Assembly: GCA_013695245.1 (NCBI GenBank)
Contig: JACDAW010000312.1
Span: 1-7,126 of the forward strand
From: Pyrinomonadaceae bacterium
GTDB lineage: Bacteria > Acidobacteriota > Blastocatellia > Pyrinomonadales > Pyrinomonadaceae
Direction of reading: 5' to 3'
DNA: 7,126 nucleotides
Every line of letters starts with the position of its first letter. The first letter of the stretch is position 1. The notes under the pieces are model-generated. The model was given only the letters and a program-made list of their open reading frames with translations. It had not been told where the DNA came from and made no database searches. The translations under genes were made by a program, and so were the position numbers. Shown here piece by piece: positions 1 through 7,126 of this stretch.

Positions 1-2
1 GA

Positions 3-2075
3 GTACAAGCGCAAAAGCCGCAAACTGCTCAGATGAGCGAGGAGCAGCGCATTGTGCATGTGCTGAATCGTCTTGGATTCGGGGCGCGACCCGGCGATGT
101 TGAGCGCGTAAAGGCGATGGGCGTTGAGCGTTATATCGAGCAACAGTTTCAGCCGGAAGCGATTTCTGACGCGGCGGTTGAGGCGAAGCTGCGTAATCTT
201 CCGGCGCTGACGATGACGACCACCGAGCTTTACGCGAAGTATCCGCAGGCGGGGCGTTTGATCCGCGAACTGCAACGACGTGGCGAAATGCCCGCCGACC
301 TCGCCGCCGCCGTTCAAAGCAGGCAGAACGCGACGCAGCAAGGTAATGGAGCGATGACGAGAGAGGGAAATGCCGCCGCGCAAACGACGAACAACGCTCC
401 TAATGGTGCGACCACTCAAGCGATGGGAAACAATCCTGCTGCAACAGCGACAGGGGAGAATGAGGCTAACAAGCGTGATTATCGCCAAGCGATTCGTGAA
501 TATATGCGGCAAAATAATTTGCAGCCGCCAGCCGTGATCACCGCACAGTTGCAAGCTTCGCGCATCCTGCGCGCCGCTCATAGCGAACGACAGTTGCAAG
601 AGGTGTTAGTTGATTTCTGGTCGAACCATTTCAATATCTTTGCTAATAAGGGCGCGGACAAGTGGCTGCTCCCTGCTTACGACCGCGACACGATTCGCCC
701 GCACACGCTCGGAAAATTCCGCGATCTCTTAACGGCGACGGCGCAAAGTCCGGCGATGCTTTTCTACCTTGATAATTTTCAAAGCGTGAGTCCGAACGCG
801 CAAGGAGGCGGCAGAGGCGGCAATCGTCGTCAACAAATGCTCCAGAGAACGGGACGCGGCGCCGCAATGAATAATGGAGCGTTAGGGGGGATGCGTCGCA
901 ATAATCGTCCCGGCGCGAATCGCGGCATGGGGCAGCAAGCCCAAGCCGGGCGCGATGGAAACATGACGCAAGGACAGATGACGCAACAGCAGCCTTCCCC
1001 ACAGCAACAAGCGCAACGGCGGCGACGCGGCATCAATGAAAACTACGCGCGCGAATTGATGGAACTCCACACGCTTGGCGTTGACGGCGGCTACACGCAG
1101 AAAGACATTGTCGAAATCGCGCGCTGCTTTACAGGTTGGACGATCAATAACCCGCGCGGTGGCGGCGGCATGAACGACCGCGAAGCCGGAACGTTTACCT
1201 TCAACCCGCGCCTGCACGACGACAGCGAAAAGACGGTGCTCGGCGTGAGCATACCTTCGGGCGGTGGCATCAAAGACGGCTTAACGGTTTTAGACATCCT
1301 CGCGCGTCATCCTTCGACCGCGAAATTTATCGCCACGAAGTTGAGCCGCCGTTTTGTGGTGGACGAACCTTCGCCCGCGCTGGTTGAGCGCGTCGCCGCA
1401 GCTTTTACAAAAAGCGATGGCGATATTCGTCAAACCTTGCGCGCGATCTTCACGTCGCCTGAATTTAACGCGCCGGAAAATTATCGCGCGAAGATCAAGA
1501 CGCCGTTCGAGTATGCCGTGAGCGCGATTCGCGCCTTCGGCGGCGAAACAAACGGCGGCCCCGCGATTCATCAGTGGATCGCCAAGATGGGCGAGCCGCT
1601 CTACGCCTATCAAGCCCCGACCGGCTATCCAGACAAAGCCGAAGCGTGGGTCAACACGGGCGCGCTGCTTGAACGTCTCAATTACGCCTTGGCGTTAACG
1701 AGCAATCGCATTCCAAACACGCGCGTGAATCTGGAACGCTTCGCGGGAAGCGGCGCGGCCGGAAATAATTTAACGGACGCAGATAAACGGCGCATGATCG
1801 ATCAATTCTCCAGTCTGCTGCTACGCGGCGACATTTCGGAGAAAACGAAAGCAGCGTTGCTCCGTCAATTAAGTGCGCCGCAAACGGCCAGCGCGCCCGC
1901 CGCCTCCGCTCAAAACGAACCGAGCGAGATGGAGGTTGCGATGCGCCCACCGCAGCAAGGAGGAGGGGGGCGGCGGCGCAACAGGGACATGACGAGCGCG
2001 CCCGTCGGCGATGTGAGCATGATGAGCCGCATCGCGGCTTTAATCGTCGGTTCGCCTGAGTTTCAAAGACAATGA
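3..2075 (+). CDS. DUF1800 family protein, 5'-partial at the left window edge
   Basis: The frame is open from the window edge (VQAQKPQTAQ precedes Met at 33). That ATG has no Shine-Dalgarno sequence before it, and the DUF1800 domain begins directly after it, so the real start and probably a signal peptide lie upstream. Residues below are numbered from the Met at 33. Family hallmarks are LNRLGFGARPGDVERV (11-26), VDFWSNHFNIF (193-203), NENYARELMELHTLGV (335-350) running into GGYTQKDIVEIARCFTGWT, KFIATKLSRRFV (431-442), YQAPTGYPDKAEAWVNTG (526-543) and a final IVGSPEFQRQ. Low-complexity insertions occur at about 95-146, 255-333 and 612-660. The family is widespread, especially in environmental bacteria, and its function is unknown. 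It commonly neighbours a DUF1501 gene, as it does here. I am confident of the family; any role in export, surface assembly or polymer use would be speculation. Confidence 0.93.
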   Translation, partial: VQAQKPQTAQMSEEQRIVHVLNRLGFGARPGDVERVKAMGVERYIEQQFQPEAISDAAVEAKLRNLPALTMTTTELYAKYPQAGRLIRELQRRGEMPADLAAAVQSRQNATQQGNGAMTREGNAAAQTTNNAPNGATTQAMGNNPAATATGENEANKRDYRQAIREYMRQNNLQPPAVITAQLQASRILRAAHSERQLQEVLVDFWSNHFNIFANKGADKWLLPAYDRDTIRPHTLGKFRDLLTATAQSPAMLFYLDNFQSVSPNAQGGGRGGNRRQQMLQRTGRGAAMNNGALGGMRRNNRPGANRGMGQQAQAGRDGNMTQGQMTQQQPSPQQQAQRRRRGINENYARELMELHTLGVDGGYTQKDIVEIARCFTGWTINNPRGGGGMNDREAGTFTFNPRLHDDSEKTVLGVSIPSGGGIKDGLTVLDILARHPSTAKFIATKLSRRFVVDEPSPALVERVAAAFTKSDGDIRQTLRAIFTSPEFNAPENYRAKIKTPFEYAVSAIRAFGGETNGGPAIHQWIAKMGEPLYAYQAPTGYPDKAEAWVNTGALLERLNYALALTSNRIPNTRVNLERFAGSGAAGNNLTDADKRRMIDQFSSLLLRGDISEKTKAALLRQLSAPQTASAPAASAQNEPSEMEVAMRPPQQGGGGRRRNRDMTSAPVGDVSMMSRIAALIVGSPEFQRQ

Positions 2076-2131
2076 AGCACCTCCGCAATTTTGTTGTTTA
2101 AAGTAATTTGGACAAATTGTAAGGCATAGAT

Positions 2132-2136
2132 AGAGG
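2132..2136 (+). promoter_or_regulatory. Ribosome binding site of the DUF1501 gene
   Basis: AGAGG lies 10 nt before the ATG at 2147. A second purine run (agagaag) directly abuts the start codon and is too close to serve. The site supports 2147 as the start, and the twin-arginine motif begins four codons later. The 71-bp gap shows no convincing -35/-10 pair, so the gene is probably co-transcribed with the DUF1800 gene upstream. Confidence 0.6.
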
Positions 2137-2146
2137 TACAGAGAAG

Positions 2147-3439
2147 ATGAGCGTTAACAGAAGATTTTTCCTGCGTTCGGGCGCAATCGCTGTCGCCGGG
2201 CTTGGTTTAGCGGGGGGCAACCTGCCGTCGTTTCTCGGCCGCACCGTGCTTGCGCAGAACGTGATTGGCGCGAGCAACGGGCGGCGCAAAACTTTGATCG
2301 CGATCTTTATGCGCGGCGCGGTTGACGGACTTAACATGGTTGTGCCGCACGGCGAGCGAGCTTACTACGATCTGCGTCCGACGCTTGCCATCCCGCAAGC
2401 GCGCAACATTATTACAAATCAGGCGGAATCGGTTGTTGATTTAGACGGCTTCTTCGGCCTTCATCCATCGCTGCGGATGCTCAAGCCGCTGTGGGACGAA
2501 AAGCGTTTAGGGATCATTCACGCTGTCGGCTCGCCCGATGCGACGCGCTCACATTTCGATGCACAAGATTATATGGAATCCGCTACGCCCGGCGTGAAGT
2601 CAACGCAGGACGGGTGGCTCAATCGGATGCTGCAAACCCAGCCTGCTGAGACGAAGCAATCTCCGTTTCGCGCCGTCTCAATGACACAGAACATGCCCCG
2701 CACGTTGCAGGGACGCGCGCCCGCGCTGGCGATATCGAATCTCAATGATTTTACGATTCGCGCCGGAAATTCTTCAACGAACGTTCAAGGCGGTTTTGAA
2801 TCTATTTATGAGCAAGCGTCAGGCGACGCGCTATCAGGCACGGGACGCGAAACTTTTGAAGCGGTGAATTACCTTAAGCGCGTCAACCCCGCGCAGTACA
2901 AAGCTGAGAACGGCGCGCAATATCCGCGCGGTCGCTTCGGGGATTCGCTGTTGCAGATCGCACAACTAATCAAAGCTGGAGTCGGACTCGAAGTTGCTTT
3001 TACCGACATTGGCGGTTGGGACACACACGTTAATCAAGGCGCGGCGCGCGGTCAACTCGCTTTGCGGTTAGCGGAATTAGGCGCGGGGCTAAACGCGCTC
3101 GTTACCGACTTGGGCGCGGCGCGCATGAATGACGTTGTGGTTCTCACGATGTCAGAGTTTGGACGCACGGCGCGCGAGAATGGCACGCGCGGAACGGATC
3201 ACGGCCACGCCAATGCGATGTTTGTGATCGGCGGCACGACGCACGGCGGGAAAGTGCATGGGCAATGGCCGGGTCTGAAGTCCGAACAATTATATGAAGG
3301 GCGCGACCTTGCTTTGACCACAGACTTCCGCGATGTCTTCGGCGAAGTTGCGCAGAAGCATCTTGGCAATCGTAACCTTCCGGCGATCTTTCCGGGCTAC
3401 GCGGCGAGTGCGTCGAAGTTTCGCGGCGTCATCGGTTAA
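2147..3439 (+). CDS. DUF1501 family protein, Tat-exported
   Basis: This 430-residue protein opens with a twin-arginine signal: NRRFFLRS at 4-11, a hydrophobic stretch at about 12-30, and a likely signal peptidase I site after VLA (residue 36). It should therefore be exported folded, possibly with a bound cofactor or metal. Family motifs in order are FMRGAVDGLN (54-63), GLHPSL (104-109), SHFDAQDYMES (135-145), GGWDTH (289-294), TMSEFGRT (334-341) and GTDHGHAN (349-356). DUF1501 is related to the alkaline phosphatase/sulfatase fold, and Asp60, Asp292, His294, Asp351, His352 and His354 are the visible candidates for metal or active-site residues. That assignment is by analogy only. Length is normal and no frameshift is seen. 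It lies 71 bp after the DUF1800 gene and is followed by a strong hairpin. The substrate is unknown; some relatives are annotated only as 'twin-arginine translocation pathway signal protein'. Confidence 0.94.
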   Translation: MSVNRRFFLRSGAIAVAGLGLAGGNLPSFLGRTVLAQNVIGASNGRRKTLIAIFMRGAVDGLNMVVPHGERAYYDLRPTLAIPQARNIITNQAESVVDLDGFFGLHPSLRMLKPLWDEKRLGIIHAVGSPDATRSHFDAQDYMESATPGVKSTQDGWLNRMLQTQPAETKQSPFRAVSMTQNMPRTLQGRAPALAISNLNDFTIRAGNSSTNVQGGFESIYEQASGDALSGTGRETFEAVNYLKRVNPAQYKAENGAQYPRGRFGDSLLQIAQLIKAGVGLEVAFTDIGGWDTHVNQGAARGQLALRLAELGAGLNALVTDLGAARMNDVVVLTMSEFGRTARENGTRGTDHGHANAMFVIGGTTHGGKVHGQWPGLKSEQLYEGRDLALTTDFRDVFGEVAQKHLGNRNLPAIFPGYAASASKFRGVIG

Positions 3440-3458
3440 GCATCGCGCAGAGATGAAA

Positions 3459-3500
3459 ACAAAGAAGGCTGCTGATTGAAAGATCAGCAGCCTTCTTTGT
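3459..3500. terminator. Bidirectional intrinsic terminator between convergent genes
   Basis: Two 18-nt arms (3459-3476 and 3483-3500) are perfect reverse complements. They enclose tGAAAg, which can form a U-G pair closing a GAAA tetraloop of the GNRA type. The hairpin lies 20 bp after the DUF1501 stop and 26 bp after the stop of the - strand gene. Read on the - strand, the stem ends in ctttgt followed by tttc, a fair U-rich tail. On the + strand the U residues lie mostly within the stem (ccttctttgt), so the tail is weaker. Position and symmetry suggest it serves both transcription units. Confidence 0.85.
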
Positions 3501-3525
3501 CGGTTACGATTTACGTGTAATGAAA

Positions 3526-5523
3526 TTATTTCTTCGCCAGCACAACGGGCGCTTGTTCGGCGGCGCGGATACGCTCGAAGAAATTGCGCACCGTCGCATA
3601 CTGTGCGACGGGAATCGTTGCGTCGCGCACGACGAGAGTGCGCGTGAAAAGAAGTTGATCGTTTTTTATTTCAAAACTTGTGATGTAAGAGCCGAACGAA
3701 GTTTCGATCTTGACGGCATCCGGCGTTTCGTCAACCGTGAAATTCGCGGGAAGCACAAAACGCGCTGTCTCACTGTAGGCGTGAGCCTTGAGAATAATAG
3801 GGTGTTTGCGCGCGGCGGCGGTAAGAGGAAGCAAGTTGCGGCGCGAGACAACGGCGGGCTTAAAGATGAGTAAGCTGTTGTTCATCACTTGCCCGTAGTG
3901 CGGAGCGGTGAAAGCAACGTCAAGGGCGAAACGATTCTGACTCATGCTGTCGGTCGGAGCGATCTTGGACAGCACGGCTCCCGCCGCACCCTCCGTGATC
4001 CACGTTTCGATCACTTTAGAATAATCAGGGCGGGGAAGCGCGCGAAACATGCTGCGCTCAGAAGCGGCCGCCTGACCCGTCGAGCGTTCACTGACTTGCG
4101 CCGTAATTGAGCCGTCGGCAGCTAACTGCACTTCGATATTACGTTCCTGATGATTGTCGTCCGGGCTGATTTGCGGCATCCGCAGAAGCGCGCCCGTGTC
4201 TCCGGCGGCGATGAGCGCGAAACTGTTTTGTTCATGACTGGGAAGATCGCCGACGGGCGTGTTGTCATCCGTCGCGTCGAAAATAAGCAGGCGTCCGAGC
4301 GTGGCATGTTGCACGACAGTTGCTGCTTTCGTCTCATTGCTGACTTTAACGGCGATGATGCAGTGATTAAACTGCGTGGGCGATGCCCACTCTTCGCGGA
4401 CGTAAGCCGGATCGCCGGAGAAGATCAGGACGGGATAGGATTCTAGGTTGATCGCCTTGAGCATTGAGCGCATGAGGATCGCTTTATCTTTGCAGTCGCC
4501 GTAGGAGCGGGCGAAAACCTCCGAAGCGGTGTGCGGCTGAAAGCGGCCGATGCCAATCTGAATCGAGACGTATTGCAAATTTTGCACGTAGCGACCGATG
4601 GCGGCGATCTTTTCAAACTCAGTGCGCGCGCTGGCGGTGAGTTCGCGCGCCTTCGCGGTGATCGCTGCATTGGGAGCAGCTTGCGCGTCACTCAGTTCTG
4701 TGTACCAACGCGAAACATCCGTCCATTTGAAGAAAGAGCGTGAACCGGCGGAGGCGGCGCTCGACGACGAGTAGTTGATGGCTAAGCGCGGAGCAATATT
4801 GGTAACTTCAGGGCTGGCAGGTTCAGGATCAATCGGCGCAAGATTCCGTAGTTCCCACGTGTAAGTTGAGCCGGAGATCGAAGGTTCGATATTACTATGA
4901 TTGAATGTGATGCTTGATGCCGTCCATCCGGCAGGCAGCGTCAAGACGAGACGCGAGACGAGAACAGGCAGGCGACCGTCAAAAGCGGAGCGCGCTTGAA
5001 AGCCGTATTCAATTTGCGCAAAGTATGATTTCTCTTCCGTTGTGGCTTCGTATCCAAAAACTGATCCGGCATCGGATTGATCGACGCCAGAGATCATGCG
5101 AGCGCGTGATTCAACGTAAAGATCGTTGCCGCCCACCGCCACATCTGAGGTTTCATCTTTGCCGAAGCGTTTGATTTCGCCTGTTGACCTGATTAACCAC
5201 GCGCGCATTTCGCGCACTTTGCTTGAATCGGTTTCGTAATGTTCAATTGCGCGCGCGGCGTTGCGCCCGTTGCGGTTAAGTATGCGAACGGCGTATTGCA
5301 CTGTGCGCATAATGCGCCCGTCCGCGCCGATACTAATGCGCTCTTCATCGTAGAGAACGACGCCGGGCACTTCTCTATCGTATGCAGGTGCGCTTGTCAC
5401 CGCCGCCTGCCGCAGCCAAGCGGGTGGCGCATCATCACCGCCAGCCGCCGCAGCGCTCGTACAGAAACACGCGAGTAGAAGAGCGAAGTAAGAGGCTCGC
5501 CGGAGAAGTGTTTGTGATCTCAT
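3526..5523 (-). CDS. Exported DUF3857/transglutaminase-like protein with intact Cys-His-Asp triad
   Basis: This 665-residue protein starts with an export signal: basic residues at 8-9, a hydrophobic core at 10-25, and a likely cleavage within AAAA|GG after residue 27. LLAC at 16-19 could instead be a lipobox. A DUF3857 beta-rich region spans about 55-250. The transglutaminase-like core follows at about 285-425, with catalytic-type Cys344 in YGDCKDKA, His387 in FNHCII and Asp416 in LIFDATDD. The C-terminal part (about 560-650) resembles DUF3858. Proteins of this architecture are periplasmic or surface-associated and common in Bacteroidota and Acidobacteriota. The fold predicts a thiol acyl-transferase or peptidase reaction on peptides or proteins, but no substrate is known for this type. 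It is the second gene of a - strand pair, 27 bp after a paralogue, so the two are probably co-translated from one mRNA. Confidence 0.92.
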   Translation of the reverse strand: MRSQTLLRRASYFALLLACFCTSAAAAGGDDAPPAWLRQAAVTSAPAYDREVPGVVLYDEERISIGADGRIMRTVQYAVRILNRNGRNAARAIEHYETDSSKVREMRAWLIRSTGEIKRFGKDETSDVAVGGNDLYVESRARMISGVDQSDAGSVFGYEATTEEKSYFAQIEYGFQARSAFDGRLPVLVSRLVLTLPAGWTASSITFNHSNIEPSISGSTYTWELRNLAPIDPEPASPEVTNIAPRLAINYSSSSAASAGSRSFFKWTDVSRWYTELSDAQAAPNAAITAKARELTASARTEFEKIAAIGRYVQNLQYVSIQIGIGRFQPHTASEVFARSYGDCKDKAILMRSMLKAINLESYPVLIFSGDPAYVREEWASPTQFNHCIIAVKVSNETKAATVVQHATLGRLLIFDATDDNTPVGDLPSHEQNSFALIAAGDTGALLRMPQISPDDNHQERNIEVQLAADGSITAQVSERSTGQAAASERSMFRALPRPDYSKVIETWITEGAAGAVLSKIAPTDSMSQNRFALDVAFTAPHYGQVMNNSLLIFKPAVVSRRNLLPLTAAARKHPIILKAHAYSETARFVLPANFTVDETPDAVKIETSFGSYITSFEIKNDQLLFTRTLVVRDATIPVAQYATVRNFFERIRAAEQAPVVLAKK

Positions 5524-5529
5524 CGTTTT

Positions 5530-5536
5530 TCCTCTT
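5530..5536 (-). promoter_or_regulatory. Ribosome binding site of the transglutaminase-like gene
   Basis: Read on the - strand, AAGAGGA ends 6 nt before the ATG at 5523, which is good spacing. It supports that start, and the start also gives a well-formed signal peptide. The site fills most of the 27-bp gap to the upstream gene, leaving little room for a separate promoter there. Confidence 0.75.
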
Positions 5537-5550
5537 GTTGCAATGCGATT

Positions 5551-7126
5551 CTACTCAGACGGTGATACGGCGGATTTAAGCGCGATGGTATGTCCGTCTT
5601 GTTCATGAACATTATCGAAATATATTTTCAGTTTCGGATACGTCGCGGTGTCGAAGGTAAGCACTTCGTTTGTACCGAATTGGAAACGCCGTTCGTAGAT
5701 CAAGGTTTTACCGTTATCAGCGGTCGCGGCGCGGACGGTGTAGGACGTAAGCGGCCCGCCCGAAAGCGATTGCGGAGCTTCGGCGTTGTCGAGCGCGAAA
5801 CCGGCGGGCAAGGAGATGCGCACCGTGTCGTGTTCCGACCAGTTGTAGGGGAAATAGACGGGATACTTGCGCGCGGTCGTTGGGAAAAGCGCAGATTGAT
5901 TCGACTGAAAGAATGCAGGGTGGATAAATAATCGTTTGCCGGTGCGCTGTGCGTAGCCGGGCACGCGCACGCGATATGAAACGATTAGCGGCTTCGCCGG
6001 ATCGCTGATGTTCTCTAATTGAATGTTCGTAAGTTCGGCGGTGCTCATGCGCCCTCTGACATCGCTACGCATAAACTCTTCGCGCTCGGCTGGCGAATCA
6101 TCATCGAAAATCTCTCTCTTTTCGGCAGCGAGGTGTCCGGTGTATTCGATGCGGACGTCGCCTTCGAGCGTGCCGTCTTCAGTGAGAGTTAATTTAGCCG
6201 TGCGACGCTCCAAAGATTTAGCGGCGGGCGACATCGGCGTGCTCACGAAAGCTGGTTCTTTCGGATCGGAGATAAGCGCGTCAACTCCCTCTTCGCCCCA
6301 CGCGAGCATCCCGTAGGGAAGATGCGACGCGCCGGGATCGAAGAACTGCCATTCGTTTCCGACGCGCACGGCGATGTTCGTCGGATACATGAAATAGTCG
6401 TCCGTAAAATTCGGGTTAAAGAACATGTCGCTGCGATCAACGAGCGTGACGACGCGTGCGTCATAACCGGCGGCGGTGGCGAGAGCGCCGAAGAGAAGAT
6501 CGATATCTTGCTCGCTGCCCATACCTTGCTTGAGAGTGTCGGAGGGAGATTTATTTTCTTTTAACTTCTGCCGCTCCTCAGCGGTTAAGTTGGCTTCATC
6601 AGTGTAAGCGTTTTTCACGCGCGCGCGGGCAAAGTTAAAGAGGTTTTGGAGTTTAGCATCATCAGTGGTCGCCGTGCCAATTGCTTCGGTGGCGGCGGCG
6701 CGAATGGCGTCGTTAACTTTCATGTACGGCTTATAAGCCTCGTAGATGCGGCGACCGTAATCCGGCCAGTAGCGTTGCGCTGTGAGCTTGCGATCTTCCG
6801 TGTAGTAGAGAAGTATCCACTGACGCACCGTATCTTCGGGCGGCATTCTCGATTCCTCGTGGAAGGCGGGCACATTCGTCACCTGCGTGCTATAGAATCC
6901 GTTTTTGTCTTTCGCAAAGCGCGGATTCTCCATTTGAAACGGATGGTAGCGCATCGCAAACGTGATGTACGGATTGGAGAGCGGCTTGACGTAATAGGTC
7001 ACGCGCTGCACGGGGATGTCGCGTTGAAACTGAAGACGTGTATATTGCGCCGAGAAACCGGGACGCACTTCGCGCCAGCGATACTCGATGATCGCGCCCG
7101 GTTCGACGCTCGGCATGGCGAAGGTC
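5551..7126 (-). CDS. DUF3857/transglutaminase-like protein lacking the catalytic Cys and His, 5'-partial at the right window edge
   Basis: The frame stays open to the edge (T-F-A before the Met at 7116). That Met is in the middle of the DUF3857 motif TFAMPSVEPGAIIEYRW, so it is internal and the true start is outside. Aligning this motif with GSVFGYE of the downstream paralogue suggests about 145 residues are missing, giving a full length near 665. Numbering from Met 7116, the rest of DUF3857 runs to about 95 and a transglutaminase-like core covers about 135-265. There TLKQGMGSEQDIDLLFGAL stands where the active family has GYGDCKDKA, with Glu202 at the Cys position. The His position reads YPTNIAV, while Asp260 in QFFDPG is kept. 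The visible protein has no cysteine at all. A DUF3858-like region closes it (about 415-515). It is probably exported and non-catalytic, acting in binding, scaffolding or regulation; this role is inferred. Confidence 0.9.
   Translation of the reverse strand, partial: TFAMPSVEPGAIIEYRWREVRPGFSAQYTRLQFQRDIPVQRVTYYVKPLSNPYITFAMRYHPFQMENPRFAKDKNGFYSTQVTNVPAFHEESRMPPEDTVRQWILLYYTEDRKLTAQRYWPDYGRRIYEAYKPYMKVNDAIRAAATEAIGTATTDDAKLQNLFNFARARVKNAYTDEANLTAEERQKLKENKSPSDTLKQGMGSEQDIDLLFGALATAAGYDARVVTLVDRSDMFFNPNFTDDYFMYPTNIAVRVGNEWQFFDPGASHLPYGMLAWGEEGVDALISDPKEPAFVSTPMSPAAKSLERRTAKLTLTEDGTLEGDVRIEYTGHLAAEKREIFDDDSPAEREEFMRSDVRGRMSTAELTNIQLENISDPAKPLIVSYRVRVPGYAQRTGKRLFIHPAFFQSNQSALFPTTARKYPVYFPYNWSEHDTVRISLPAGFALDNAEAPQSLSGGPLTSYTVRAATADNGKTLIYERRFQFGTNEVLTFDTATYPKLKIYFDNVHEQDGHTIALKSAVSPSE

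Noticed and set aside
795..1031. The G/Q/R-rich stretch as a DNA repeat array or inserted mobile element
   Set aside because: There are no regular repeat units or flanking inverted or direct repeats that I can see, and the reading frame continues through it; it is compositional bias within the protein.
643..1613. Open frames on the - strand opposite the DUF1800 gene (several of 68-119 codons)
   Set aside because: They are shadows of a GC-rich gene: arginine, alanine and cysteine-rich low-complexity translations, mutual overlap, no ribosome binding site and no recognisable domain.
1957..2075. Internal translation start at the ATG at 1989 after the AAGGAGG at 1957
   Set aside because: The motif is about 25 nt from the ATG, too far, and the product would be only 28 residues of the DUF1800 C-terminus.
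1678..2088. 136-codon - strand open frame across the end of the DUF1800 gene
   Set aside because: The translation is Arg/Cys/Ser-rich and antisense to well-conserved DUF1800 motifs, so a shadow frame is the simpler explanation.
2091..2132. Possible promoter in the gap between the DUF1800 and DUF1501 genes (ttgttt or ttggac with downstream A/T-rich hexamers)
   Set aside because: No pair has both a good -10 match and 16-18 bp spacing: ttggac to tagata is only 13 bp, and ttgttt is followed by the poor ttgtaa. The A/T-rich patch alone is not enough.
3520..5579. + strand open frames opposite the transglutaminase-like gene (up to 117 codons)
   Set aside because: Basic, low-quality translations wholly antisense to a gene with clear domains and catalytic motifs; the first also begins next to the terminator with no ribosome binding site.

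Overview
The window is an ordinary-looking chromosomal segment from a bacterium with moderately high GC. It holds four large protein-coding genes in two convergent two-gene units. The pairing of a DUF1800 protein with a Tat-exported DUF1501 protein, together with tandem DUF3857/transglutaminase-like proteins, and the sequence style (for example the LNRLGFGARPGDVERVKAMG start of the DUF1800 domain), is what I would expect from Acidobacteriota, perhaps the Blastocatellia/Pyrinomonadales group. That assignment is an inference from general familiarity, not from a search.

Left half, + strand: a DUF1800 protein (its 5' end is very probably outside the window) is followed after 71 bp by a DUF1501 protein with a clear twin-arginine signal peptide. 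These families often occur side by side and are thought to work together at or beyond the cytoplasmic membrane, but their biochemical function is not established. The DUF1800 protein carries three low-complexity insertions rich in Q, N, G, R and A.

Centre: an 86-bp gap between the two convergent units holds a perfect 18-bp inverted repeat capped by GAAA. It is well placed to be a shared, bidirectional terminator.

Right half, - strand: two tandem genes separated by 27 bp encode colinear paralogues with a DUF3857 N-terminal region, a transglutaminase-like core and a DUF3858-like C-terminal region. The downstream copy (ending at 3526) keeps a Cys-His-Asp triad. The upstream copy, cut by the right window edge, has lost the Cys and His and is free of cysteine in everything visible. 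An apparently active enzyme paired with a non-catalytic paralogue is the most interesting feature here.

The first gene of each unit is truncated by a window edge, so both operon promoters probably lie outside. I see no tRNA, rRNA, CRISPR array, insertion sequence, phage gene or attachment site. No stretch over 300 bases lacks a gene. I did not find a clearly new multi-gene system.
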